Assembly (NCBI RefSeq): GCF_020150815.1
Contig: NZ_CP083724.1
Span: 310,001-374,000, forward strand
Direction: 5' to 3'
Origin: Haloprofundus salilacus
Lineage (GTDB): Archaea; Halobacteriota; Halobacteria; Halobacteriales; Haloferacaceae
DNA length: 64,000 bases
The notes under the pieces are model-generated. The model had not been told where the DNA came from and ran no database searches. It was given only the letters and a program-made list of their open reading frames with translations. Positions 26,615-35,158 of this stretch are shown piece after piece (positions within the stretch are counted from its first letter, which is position 1; each line of letters begins with the position of its first letter). The translations under genes and the position numbers were made by a program.

Positions 26615-27637
26615 GTGACACTTTCAGCCGGATTCGTCGGTGCGGGAGGTATCGCCTCGGTTCACCTGGAGACGCTCGACGCTGCGAGAGACGGTAACCT
26701 GACCGGCTACGACGGAAACATTCTTGACGTGGAACTGGCCGCCGTCGCCGATGTCGACGAGGCGCAGGCGCGGGACGCCGCTGCCCCGCGCGACGCCGCA
26801 GTATACACCGACGGCGTCGAACTCGTCGAGTCGGAGTCGCTGGACGCGCTCGTCGTCGCCGTCCCGCCGTTCGCCCACGGGGAGTACGAGCGGGCGGCGA
26901 CGGAGTACGGCGTCGATCTATTCGTCGAGAAACCGGTTGGTCTCGACGCCGACGCCGCACGCGAGACGGCGCGGCGCATCGCCGACTCCGGAATTCTCGC
27001 ACAGGCTGGTTACGTCTGCCGGTACGGCGGGATAACTGAGCGCGCGTTAGAACTGCTCGACGGCCGCCGCATCGGCCACGTCGACAGCACCTACTGGGTT
27101 CCGCTTCCGGACACGTCGTGGTGGCGTCAGCGGGCGCAGTCAGGCGGCCAGATCGTCGAGCAGTCGACGCACGTCTACGACCTCCACCGCTATCTCGTCG
27201 GAGAGGTGACGGCCGTGACGGGGAGCGGAACCGACGGTCTGCTCGTCGACAGCGTCGACTTTCAGGACGCGACGTCGGTGACGCTCGACCACGAGTCGGG
27301 AGCCGTCTCGCACGTCTCGTCGACGTGCGGTTCGGTCGACTCCCGCTTCGAGGTGCACATCGCCGCCGAGGACGCGTTTCTCGAACTCGACTACTTCGGT
27401 CACACGCTGTCGGGCACCGTCGACGGCGAGGCCGTCCGGTTCGAAGCCGACGGCGACTGGTACCGCCGCGAGTTCGAGGCGTTCCTGCGCGCGGCGGCCG
27501 AATCCAGCGGTTCCCGAAGGGATTCCTCGGAGCGCGCCGACGTTCGGTCGACGTTCGACGACGCCGTGGAGACGCTCGAATTGACGCTCGCAGCCCGCGA
27601 AGCCGCCGAGTCCGGCGAGCGAGTTCCGCTCAGCTAA
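26615..27637 (+). CDS. Gfo/Idh/MocA family dehydrogenase
   Basis: 340 residues, starting with GTG (LSAGFVGAGGIASVHLETLD). The VEKPVGLDADAARETARRIA motif is intact; the substrate domain has STYWVPLPDTSWWRQRAQSG and GGQIVEQSTHVYDLHRYLVG. It is divergent from the TIM-barrel epimerase and is followed 83 bases later by the ABC importer ATPase on the same strand, so oxidation probably follows uptake. The closest described families are inositol 2-dehydrogenase and other sugar dehydrogenases; the substrate is not predictable. Confidence 0.9.
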   Translation: MTLSAGFVGAGGIASVHLETLDAARDGNLTGYDGNILDVELAAVADVDEAQARDAAAPRDAAVYTDGVELVESESLDALVVAVPPFAHGEYERAATEYGVDLFVEKPVGLDADAARETARRIADSGILAQAGYVCRYGGITERALELLDGRRIGHVDSTYWVPLPDTSWWRQRAQSGGQIVEQSTHVYDLHRYLVGEVTAVTGSGTDGLLVDSVDFQDATSVTLDHESGAVSHVSSTCGSVDSRFEVHIAAEDAFLELDYFGHTLSGTVDGEAVRFEADGDWYRREFEAFLRAAAESSGSRRDSSERADVRSTFDDAVETLELTLAAREAAESGERVPLS

Positions 27638-27676
27638 CTGGGGTGACCGCCTCTGCAGCCAGTGAAGTTACCCTGC

Positions 27677-27695
27677 AGATTTATTACGGTCTGTT
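27677..27695 (+). promoter_or_regulatory. Promoter element of the ABC ATPase gene, shared with the binding-protein gene
   Basis: AGATTTATT followed after one base by CGGTCTGTT, ending 25 bases before the ATG at 27721. The TTTATT part is a good archaeal TATA box. The same two strings occur in front of the binding-protein gene at 28946-28968, there five bases apart, suggesting coordinated control. Confidence 0.5.
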
Positions 27696-27720
27696 GCAAT
27701 TCGCCATGTAGTGAGTTCCC

Positions 27721-28857
27721 ATGGGTAAGCTAGACATCCGTAACCTCCGGAAAGAGTTCGCGGACGGAGACGGGTCGATCGTCGCGGTCGACGACCTGAA
27801 TATCGACGTCAACGACGGCGAGTTCCTCATCTTCGTCGGTCCGTCCGGGTGCGGCAAATCGACGACGCTCCGCTGTATCGCCGGCCTGGAGACGACGACG
27901 GAGGGGAAGATACTCCTCAACGACGACGACATTACGCACCAACCGCCGACCGAGCGCGACATCGCGATGGTGTTTCAGAACTACGCGCTCTATCCGCACA
28001 TGTCTGCCCGGAAGAACATCGGGTTCGGACTGAAGATGTCGACGGACATGTCGAAAGACGAGATAGACAAACGCGTCGAGCAGACGGCGGAGATGATGGG
28101 TATCGAGGAGCTACTCGAGAAGAAACCCGGCGAACTCTCCGGCGGGCAGCAGCAGCGCGTCGCGCTCGGCCGCGCCATCGTCCGCGAACCCGAGGTGTTC
28201 CTGATGGACGAACCGCTGTCGAATCTCGACGCCAAACTCCGGACGACGATGCGGACGGAGCTTCAGAATCTCCAACAGAATCTCGGCATCACTACCATCT
28301 ACGTCACGCACGACCAGACAGAGGCGATGACGATGGGCGACCGAATCGCCATCCTCGACGGCGGCGAGCTCCAGCAGCTCGGCACGCCGCTGGAGTGTTA
28401 CTACGAGCCGAACAACCAGTTCGTCGCGGGCTTCATCGGCTCGCCCTCGATGAACTTCTTCGACGTGGAGTACGCCGACGGCGCGCTAATTCACGACGCA
28501 TTCCGGTACGAACTCTCGCAAGCGGCGCGCGAGGAACTCGCCGGCCACGAGGGACCGCTGACGCTCGGCGTCCGGCCCGAGAGCTTCGAGATCACCGACG
28601 AGAGCGACCCGAACTCGATTCCGGCCCCGGTTTCAGTGACGGAGCCGATGGGCGAGACGACGTACGTCTACGTCGACATCGGCGACAAGCGCTGCACGGT
28701 GACGCTCGACGGGGAGCGGGTGATCGAACCGGGAGCGACGCTCCACGTCGTCATCCCCGAGGAGAAGATGCACCTGTTCGACGCCGAAACGGGCGAGACG
28801 GTCAAAACCCGGAACGTCTCCGCCGCGACCAACGTCGACGTCAACGCTCGCGCCTGA
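27721..28857 (+). CDS. ABC sugar importer ATP-binding protein (MsmX/UgpC type)
   Basis: 378 residues. Walker A is GPSGCGKST, Q-loop VFQNYALYPHMS, signature LSGGQQQR, Walker B VFLMDEPLSNLDA, switch THDQTEAMTM. Residues from about 240 form the regulatory TOBE domain ending LHVVIPEEKMHLFDAETGET. This class of CUT1 ATPases energises carbohydrate import and may serve several permeases. It stands directly before the binding protein and permease genes but seems to have its own promoter. It is closely similar to the ATPase at 62500. Confidence 0.95.
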   Translation: MGKLDIRNLRKEFADGDGSIVAVDDLNIDVNDGEFLIFVGPSGCGKSTTLRCIAGLETTTEGKILLNDDDITHQPPTERDIAMVFQNYALYPHMSARKNIGFGLKMSTDMSKDEIDKRVEQTAEMMGIEELLEKKPGELSGGQQQRVALGRAIVREPEVFLMDEPLSNLDAKLRTTMRTELQNLQQNLGITTIYVTHDQTEAMTMGDRIAILDGGELQQLGTPLECYYEPNNQFVAGFIGSPSMNFFDVEYADGALIHDAFRYELSQAAREELAGHEGPLTLGVRPESFEITDESDPNSIPAPVSVTEPMGETTYVYVDIGDKRCTVTLDGERVIEPGATLHVVIPEEKMHLFDAETGETVKTRNVSAATNVDVNARA

Positions 28858-28945
28858 GTTCGTCGCGCAAACACCGCCGCGACGCCGCGTTCGCTCTGCT
28901 TCGACCACTGGAGAGACTATTCTGTGACATGGTACAACACACCAA

Positions 28946-28968
28946 AGATTTATTGTATGCGGTCTGTT
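28946..28968 (+). promoter_or_regulatory. Promoter element of the sugar-binding protein gene
   Basis: AGATTTATT, five bases, then CGGTCTGTT, ending 18 bases before the ATG at 28987. The TTTATT is placed for a nearly leaderless transcript. The repeated CGGTCTGTT matches the element before the ATPase gene. Confidence 0.5.
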
Positions 28969-28986
28969 TGTTCCTCTGAGGCTAGT

Positions 28987-30303
28987 ATGAGCAACAGAAA
29001 TCTCAGTCGACGTAAGATCCTCGCACTGACCGGTTCGGTCGGTGCGGCGAGTTTAGCGGGCTGTTCGAGCGGCGGAACCGGCGGTGGAAATGACAGCGGC
29101 GGCTCCGGCGGCGGTAACGGCTCCGGATCCGACGGCGGTGGCGGTAACGGCGAGAGTTCGGCGACGTTCTGGGCGTGGAACGATCCCGGTCTCGCGCCGA
29201 TCCGTGAGGAACAGGCCACCGAAATCGCAGAGCAGAGCGACAAGATTTCAGATGCCAGCTGGGAGTACTACCCCTTCGAGAACTACCTGGCGAAGGCGAC
29301 GACGGCCATCCCGGCCGGGAACGCGCCGGACAGCCTGGCGCTGTCGGTGCTGTGGGTGCCGCGTTTCGCGGACCAGGGCGTCGCGTTGAACCTCGAAGAG
29401 AACGGGTTCAACCCCGACGACTACGTCTCGGCGGCGCGCCGCAACGCGAGCTACGACGGGACGCTGTGGGCGGTGCCGTGGTACGCGGACTGCCGTCTCC
29501 TCGCCATCAACACGGCGATGTTCGAGGAGGCGGGGTTGGAAGTTCCTGACCCCACGCACCGCCCCAGTTGGGAGGAGTTCGCGTCGTGGATCGACGCGCT
29601 CGGCAATTCGGGGACTGCCGCGTTCTCGATGTCTGCGGGCGAGGGGTTCGATTGTTTCGTACTCTCGAACGGAGGCGGTTACCTCAACGAGGACGGGACG
29701 GAAGCGATAATCAACAACGACGCCGCCCTCGAAGCGGCGAACTACCTGCAACCGAAAATCGTCGACGACAAGACGGTCCTCGCGCGCAACCCCGGCGGAA
29801 CGGACGCCATCGAGGACCTCCTCGCTGGAGAGGCGGCGATGTGTTTCGCCGGGTCGTGGATGTATCCGCGCCTGCGCGACAGCGGTCTCGACTGGCAGTA
29901 CCTCCCGTACCCGAGCGGTCCGCAGATAGACACGAGCCACACGTGGAGCGCGGGCGTCTTCTACACCATCCCAAGTCGCGGCGGCGCGAACCAGGAGATC
30001 GGGCTGGAGTGGCTGAACTACATCAACTCGATCGAGGTCCAGCGGAGCGTGACGAAATCGATGGGCGGCTTCCCCGGCCGCAAGGACGCCTACGAGACCG
30101 AAGAGTTCAAACAGTTCCTCGAGGACAACCCGAAACTGGAACCGGTCGCCCAGGAGATGGAGAACACGGTTCCGTTCCCGAGTCACCCAGAAGTGTCGAA
30201 GATGTGGGATAGCGTTCACACGCAGGCACAGTCGATGTGGCAGGGGGCGGACCCGAAACAGGCGCTCGACAAGGCAGCCCAAGATATCAACGCGCTGCTC
30301 TAA
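28987..30303 (+). CDS. Extracellular solute-binding protein (family 1), sugar ABC importer
   Basis: 438 residues. The N-terminus MSNRNLSRRKILALTGSVGA has a twin-arginine motif and leads to the lipobox LAGC, then a long Gly/Ser linker. Mature-part motifs are WEYYPFENYLAKATTAIPAG, APDSLALSVLWVPRFADQGV, GTLWAVPWYADCRLLAINTA, AAMCFAGSWMYPRLRDSG and GGFPGRKDAYETEEF. This is the CUT1 (maltose/oligosaccharide type) fold, lipid-anchored outside the cell. ATG 28987 is preferred over an in-frame start at 28924 because it puts the Tat signal at the N-terminus. Confidence 0.92.
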   Translation: MSNRNLSRRKILALTGSVGAASLAGCSSGGTGGGNDSGGSGGGNGSGSDGGGGNGESSATFWAWNDPGLAPIREEQATEIAEQSDKISDASWEYYPFENYLAKATTAIPAGNAPDSLALSVLWVPRFADQGVALNLEENGFNPDDYVSAARRNASYDGTLWAVPWYADCRLLAINTAMFEEAGLEVPDPTHRPSWEEFASWIDALGNSGTAAFSMSAGEGFDCFVLSNGGGYLNEDGTEAIINNDAALEAANYLQPKIVDDKTVLARNPGGTDAIEDLLAGEAAMCFAGSWMYPRLRDSGLDWQYLPYPSGPQIDTSHTWSAGVFYTIPSRGGANQEIGLEWLNYINSIEVQRSVTKSMGGFPGRKDAYETEEFKQFLEDNPKLEPVAQEMENTVPFPSHPEVSKMWDSVHTQAQSMWQGADPKQALDKAAQDINALL

Positions 30304-30305
30304 CC

Positions 30306-31244
30306 ATGGCGCAGTCACAAGGGCTACAGCGCATTCGTCGTCGCTTCGGCGGATACGTCTCCGACCTCGACGTCAGCAACTCCGACACGGACCTCTCGTG
30401 GTACGCCCTCGTCTTACCGAAGGCTATCCTCTTCGCGGCGATACTCCTGATTCCCTTCATCGGCGCGTTTTACATCAGCCTCCACGAGTGGGCGCCGTTG
30501 GCCCAGTCGCACCCGTTCGTCGGACTCGACAACTACGTGCGGCTGTTCAACGACCCCATCTTCTGGAACGCGATCATCAACACCGCCGGATACAGTTTCG
30601 CGCTGCTCGTCTTCGACGTCCCCATCGCGCTGGGGTTGGCGCTGCTGCTGAATATGAACCTCCGAGGGACGAAGTTCTACTCGGGGGCGATATTCCTCCC
30701 CGTCGTGACCTCCTGGGTCGTCGTCTCGCTCATCTGGACGTGGCTCTACAACCCCGAGTACGGGCTGTTGAACGCCATACTGGGTGGTATCGGACTGCCC
30801 CAGCTATCGTGGCTCCAGAGTTCGAGCACGGCATTGGCATCCATCGCGCTCATGAGCGTCTGGAAGCATATCGGATTCAACATGGTCATCTTCCTGGCCG
30901 GACTGAAAGGGATCCCGGACGACTACTATGAGGCGGCCATCGTCGACGGCGCGAACCGCTGGGAACGGTTCCGTTACATCACGCTGCCGCTGTTGAAGCC
31001 GACGACGTTCTTCGTGTTCGTCGTGACGCTCATCTTCTCGTTCCGCGTCTACACGCAGGTGTACGTGATGACGCAGGGCGGACCGGTGCGGTCGACGTAC
31101 ACTATCGTCTACTACTTCTGGCAGACTGGGTTCCAACAGTTCGAGATGGGGTACGCCAGCGCCATCGCCGTCGTGTTGTTCCTCATCGTCTTCGGACTGA
31201 GCATCATCCAACAGCGCACGTGGGGTGGTGACGTTGAGTACTGA
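30306..31244 (+). CDS. Sugar ABC transporter permease (MalF/UgpA type)
   Basis: 312 residues with six hydrophobic helices (from LPKAILFAAILLIPFIGAFY to AIAVVLFLIVFGLSIIQQRT). The EAA loop is EAAIVDGANRWERFRYITLP, which contacts the ATPase. Starts two bases after the binding-protein stop, so it is in the same operon. The C-terminus overlaps the next permease start. Intact and normal in length. Confidence 0.93.
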   Translation: MAQSQGLQRIRRRFGGYVSDLDVSNSDTDLSWYALVLPKAILFAAILLIPFIGAFYISLHEWAPLAQSHPFVGLDNYVRLFNDPIFWNAIINTAGYSFALLVFDVPIALGLALLLNMNLRGTKFYSGAIFLPVVTSWVVVSLIWTWLYNPEYGLLNAILGGIGLPQLSWLQSSSTALASIALMSVWKHIGFNMVIFLAGLKGIPDDYYEAAIVDGANRWERFRYITLPLLKPTTFFVFVVTLIFSFRVYTQVYVMTQGGPVRSTYTIVYYFWQTGFQQFEMGYASAIAVVLFLIVFGLSIIQQRTWGGDVEY

Positions 31245-32115
31245 CGAACTCGAATTCGACGACGGACGGCCGAGCGTCGAACACGAAGGGTCGTGGTACG
31301 ACACGCTCGCGAAGGGCGTCGCCCACCTCATCTTGCTCACCGCGAGCGCGGTCATGACGATTCCGTTCGTCTGGGCGTTCTTCACGTCGCTCAAGCCCGA
31401 GAACGAGATATTCACCACTATCAAGCGGATAATCCCGGCAGATCCGACGTTCGCCAACTACGTCAACGTCTGGATGCAGAATCCGCTCGACCGGTGGATA
31501 TTCAACAGCCTCATACTGGCTGTTGGCGTCGTGTTCTTCACGCTCCTTCTGGACACGCTCGCGGGCTACGCTCTCGCGAAGGGTGACTTCAAGGGGAAGT
31601 CGCTCGTCTACACGCTCGTCATCGGGACGCTCGTCATCCCGCCGCAGGTGGTTCTGGTGCCGCTCTACCTGGAGATGAACGCGATCAACTGGTCGAACAC
31701 GTACTGGGCCATCATGGTGCTGTACATCGCCAACCCGTTCGGGACGTTCATGATGCGACAGTTCTTCCTCGGCGTCCCCGACTCGCTCATCGAGGCGGCG
31801 CGGATGGACGGCTGTAGCACGTTCCAGATCTACACGCGCATCATGCTGCCGCTGGCGAAACCGGCACTGTCGTCGCTCGGCGTGTTCACGTTCATCTTCG
31901 TCTGGGGGGCGTTCCTCTGGCCGCTGGTCATCCTCAACGACTCGGCGATGTACCCCCTCCAGGTCGGCATCGGCCTGCTCACCGGGCGGTACGGTTCGCA
32001 GTGGGGGCAACTGCTTGCGGCGGTCATCCTGGCCGCCCTGCCCGTCCTCGCGGCGTACCTGCTCGCCCAGCGGACGTTCATGGAGGGCATCGCGCTCACG
32101 GGAGGGAAAGGGTAG
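31234..32115 (+). CDS. Sugar ABC transporter permease (MalG/UgpE type)
   Basis: About 293 residues. Helices run from VAHLILLTASAVMTIPFVWA to LLAAVILAALPVLAAYLLAQ, with EAA loop EAARMDGCSTFQIYTRIMLP and the family end FMEGIALTGGKG. Likely start TTG 31234 (reads MSTDELEFDDG); tandem GTG codons at 31225 and 31228 are alternatives. All overlap the preceding permease. It forms the channel heterodimer with that permease. Confidence 0.92.
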   Translation: MSTDELEFDDGRPSVEHEGSWYDTLAKGVAHLILLTASAVMTIPFVWAFFTSLKPENEIFTTIKRIIPADPTFANYVNVWMQNPLDRWIFNSLILAVGVVFFTLLLDTLAGYALAKGDFKGKSLVYTLVIGTLVIPPQVVLVPLYLEMNAINWSNTYWAIMVLYIANPFGTFMMRQFFLGVPDSLIEAARMDGCSTFQIYTRIMLPLAKPALSSLGVFTFIFVWGAFLWPLVILNDSAMYPLQVGIGLLTGRYGSQWGQLLAAVILAALPVLAAYLLAQRTFMEGIALTGGKG

Positions 32116-32343
32116 ATGTTACCTGACGTTCCCTCCGTCGTGTTGCGCCTCGGCTACTCCGGACAGAACGAGCCGATCGTCGGGGGTGCGCTCGTCTTCC
32201 TCGTCGCCGCAATCGGCGTTCTCTATCTGTCGTTCGTCCGCGACGAGATGGAGGCAGGTCCGGTGATGAAGATCGGCGGCATCCTCCTCCTGGGGATGGC
32301 GCTGCTCGCGTACTTCTGGCCGATGCGGCCGTGGCCGCACTGA
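32116..32343 (+). CDS. Small two-helix membrane protein of the importer operon
   Basis: 75 residues, ATG immediately after the permease TAG. Two predicted transmembrane helices, IVGGALVFLVAAIGVLYLSFV and MKIGGILLLGMALLAYFWP, with a short charged loop (RDEMEAGP). I recognise no named family. Zero spacing to the permease and codon use like its neighbours argue that it is real, and it could be a small accessory subunit of the importer. Confidence 0.75.
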   Translation: MLPDVPSVVLRLGYSGQNEPIVGGALVFLVAAIGVLYLSFVRDEMEAGPVMKIGGILLLGMALLAYFWPMRPWPH

Positions 32344-32445
32344 GCGGGCCAGGATCCGCGTTTTCGCCTTCTTCTCGCGTTCTTCTCGCCTCCGTCGAGC
32401 GTTACGAGGGAATGACTCATAACGGCCCATCACACAGTACCACCC

Positions 32446-33906
32446 ATGCGAATCGCAGTCGCCGCTGTGAGCCACGAAACCAACACGTTCGCCGAGGGGT
32501 CGACCGGCATCGAGACGTTCTCGACTGCCACCGGCACCGAACTCCTCGAGACCGACGCGGTCGGGCGCTCGCTCGGCGGTATCGTCGAGGCGCTCGAAGG
32601 AGCGGACGAAGACGTCGAGATACTGCCGACGGTCGGTGCGAGCGCGCTCCCGGCACCCACCGTCGAACGGGAGGCGTTCGAGTGGATGAGACGGGAGCTA
32701 ACCGACCGGCTCGACGGTGAACCCGTCGACGGGGTCTGTCTCGACCTCCACGGCTCGATGTTCGTCGAGGGGGAGCCCGACCCCGAGGGCGCGCTCCTCG
32801 CGGCGGTCCGCGAGCGCGTCGGTCCCGAGGTGCCGATAACCGCGGCGCTCGACATGCACGCAACGATAACCGAGCGGATGGTCGATCTGCTCGACGGCGT
32901 CGCGGGCTATCGAACCGCCCCGCACACCGACGTGGCGGAGACAGGCGTCCGGGCGGCGAATCTGCTGCTCGACGCCGTTCGCGGCGAGAAGTCGCTCGTG
33001 CTCGGCTGGGAGCGACTCCCGATGCTGTTGGCCGGGGAACAGTCGGAGTCTGAGGCAGAACCGATGCGCACCCTCGTCGGCCTGCTCCGCGAGGCCGACC
33101 GAACCGACGGCGTCTACGACGCCAACTACTTTCTGGGCTTCCCGTGGGCCGACAACCCCCACGCGGGCTGTCACGCGCTGGTAACCGGTGACGCGTCGGC
33201 GGCGTCCGTCGTCGACGAGAGGGCGACCGAACTCGCGAGAGAGTTCTGGCGGCGGCGCGACGAGTTCGACTTCACGACGGAGGCGTACACACCGACGGCG
33301 GCGCTGAACGAGGCCGCCGAGACGAATAGGCGACCGGTTGTCGTCGCCGATACGGGCGACATCCCCGGCGCGGGCGCAGGTGAGAACGTGACGAACCTCC
33401 TCACGGCGATTATCGACCGGGACGACCTCGGGAGACCGCTTTTCGCCGTCGTCGCCGACGCCGACAGCTACGAAACCTGCCGCGCGGCGGGGGAGGGAGC
33501 GACCGTCTCGTTGGAACTCGGCCGCAACTATCCGGACGGAGCGCCGCTGGAACTCTCCGAGGGAGCCGTCGAGCGCCTCGCCGTCGAGAACGTCGACGAC
33601 ACCGGCGACACCGACGTCGGAACCGCGCTCGTGTCGCTCGACGGCGCGGACGTCGTCGTCGCCGACCGTCGAACGAACGTCCACCGCGACCCGGTGTTTC
33701 TGCGGCGACTCGGCGTCGACCCGACCGCGCGCAAACTGATCGTCCTGAAGAGCGGCTACCTGAGTCCGGCGTGGAAAACGGTCGCTGCGCGGCGGTTGTT
33801 CGCGCTGACGCCCGGCGAGACGAACCAGCGACTCGCCGAACTGCCGTACGAGCGGATTCCGCGCCCCATCTACCCGCTCGACGCGGACGCGACGTGGTCG
33901 GGCTGA
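32446..33906 (+). CDS. M81 family metallopeptidase (MlrC-like)
   Basis: 486 residues. MRIAVAAVSHETNTFAEGST opens the DUF1485 domain with its zinc histidine. LDLHGSMFVEGEPDPEGALL and ITAALDMHATITERM supply the other ligands, and FLGFPWADNPHAGCHALVTG and DTGDIPGAGAGENVTNLLTA are family blocks. The C-terminal MlrC domain ends KSGYLSPAWKTVAARRLF. Named after the microcystin-degrading enzyme, most members act on other amides. It starts 102 bases after the importer operon on the same strand and precedes an enolase-family gene, so it is probably catabolic. Confidence 0.9.
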   Translation: MRIAVAAVSHETNTFAEGSTGIETFSTATGTELLETDAVGRSLGGIVEALEGADEDVEILPTVGASALPAPTVEREAFEWMRRELTDRLDGEPVDGVCLDLHGSMFVEGEPDPEGALLAAVRERVGPEVPITAALDMHATITERMVDLLDGVAGYRTAPHTDVAETGVRAANLLLDAVRGEKSLVLGWERLPMLLAGEQSESEAEPMRTLVGLLREADRTDGVYDANYFLGFPWADNPHAGCHALVTGDASAASVVDERATELAREFWRRRDEFDFTTEAYTPTAALNEAAETNRRPVVVADTGDIPGAGAGENVTNLLTAIIDRDDLGRPLFAVVADADSYETCRAAGEGATVSLELGRNYPDGAPLELSEGAVERLAVENVDDTGDTDVGTALVSLDGADVVVADRRTNVHRDPVFLRRLGVDPTARKLIVLKSGYLSPAWKTVAARRLFALTPGETNQRLAELPYERIPRPIYPLDADATWSG

Positions 33907-33985
33907 CGCTACGACGGGCGGCGTAACAGTCGAAAACCGTCGTTGTCGCCGGTGACTTTATTCGACGGGTAGTCGATACGTGGGC

Positions 33986-35158
33986 ATGGAGATAGTCGGA
34001 CTGAAAGCGTTCGCCGTAGACATCCCGCTTGTTCCGTTCGAGGAGGGCGGCGTCGCGCCGTACGTGACGAATCACAACTCGCTGGAGCGCATGACGCGCG
34101 TCCTCGTCCGCGTCGACACCGACGAGGGCGTCTCCGGGTGGGGCGAGATGCGCGTCTTCCTCACGCCGGAGGCGACAGTTTCGATGCTCGAAGATGGAAT
34201 CGAACCGTTCGTCGTCGGTCGTTCGCCGTTCGAGGTCGAGACGTTCCGCCGGCAGGTGTTCATCGAGTACGCCAACGCCGACCTGTTCTTCGCGCCCGTC
34301 GAGGTCGCCTGCTGGGACATCGTCGGGAAGACGCTCGACAGACCCGTTTACGAACTGCTCGGGGGGTGGACCGCCCCCGGGCAGACGGAGACACGCCACC
34401 GGCAGCATCAGGACGAGTACACCGCCACCCGCGCCGAGCGCGCCGTCGACGTGGCGTACTGCCTCGGTATCCTCCCGCCCGAGGCGTCCGCCGAGCGCGC
34501 CGTCGAGGTCCTGAACGACGGATACTCGGTGCTGAAGACGAAGGCCGGGCGGGACTGGCGTTCCGACGTCGAGCGCGTTCGAGCGATGCACGACGCCGTT
34601 GACGGTGAACTCGATTTCCGTCTCGACCCGAATCAGGGATGGACCGTCGACGAAGCCGTCCGCGTCGCAGCGACGCTCGCCGACGCCGGAGTCTACCTCC
34701 AGTACCTCGAACAGCCGATTCGCGTCGACAACCACCGGTCGCTGGCGTCGTTGCGGGCGCGTACCCAGCAACCTATTGCACCGAACGAGGACACCTACGC
34801 ACCGCACAACCTCCGTCGCCTCGTCGAAGCCGGGGCGATAGACGTCGCCGTCCTCGATCTGACGCCCGCCGGGGGACTCTCCGGACTCAGACAGCAGGTC
34901 GCCGTCGTCGAGGATGCCGGTCTCCCGGCGACGCACCACTGCGCGTTCGACCTCGGCGTCCGGACGGCCGCTATTCTCCACGCGGTGTACGGCCTGCCGG
35001 GACTCACGCTCCCGCCGGATTCGGTGTACTACGGCTGGGAGACCGACGTGATTCGAGAGCCGTTCGAGATAGCCGATGGCGCGCTGACCGTGCCGCAGTC
35101 GCCGGGACTGGGCGTCGACGTGGACGAAAGCCTCGTCGAGGAGTACCGCATCGCATGA
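33986..35158 (+). CDS. Mandelate racemase/muconate lactonizing enzyme family protein
   Basis: About 390 residues, enolase superfamily. The capping domain is followed by a barrel with SVLKTKAGRDWRS (KxK catalytic lysines), DFRLDPNQGW (first metal Asp), LQYLEQPIRVDN (Glu) and PIAPNEDTYAP (third metal ligand). THHCAFDLGVRTAAILH takes the place of the usual His or Lys on the other face. It would dehydrate or racemise a sugar acid or related carboxylate in the cytoplasm. ATG 33986 is preferred to an ATG two codons before. Coupled to the creatininase gene by an ATGA overlap. Confidence 0.9.
   Translation: MEIVGLKAFAVDIPLVPFEEGGVAPYVTNHNSLERMTRVLVRVDTDEGVSGWGEMRVFLTPEATVSMLEDGIEPFVVGRSPFEVETFRRQVFIEYANADLFFAPVEVACWDIVGKTLDRPVYELLGGWTAPGQTETRHRQHQDEYTATRAERAVDVAYCLGILPPEASAERAVEVLNDGYSVLKTKAGRDWRSDVERVRAMHDAVDGELDFRLDPNQGWTVDEAVRVAATLADAGVYLQYLEQPIRVDNHRSLASLRARTQQPIAPNEDTYAPHNLRRLVEAGAIDVAVLDLTPAGGLSGLRQQVAVVEDAGLPATHHCAFDLGVRTAAILHAVYGLPGLTLPPDSVYYGWETDVIREPFEIADGALTVPQSPGLGVDVDESLVEEYRIA

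Noticed and set aside
34639-35154. N-terminal extension of the creatininase-family protein
   Set aside because: It overlaps the enolase-family gene in another frame; the ATG at 35155 begins the conserved part.
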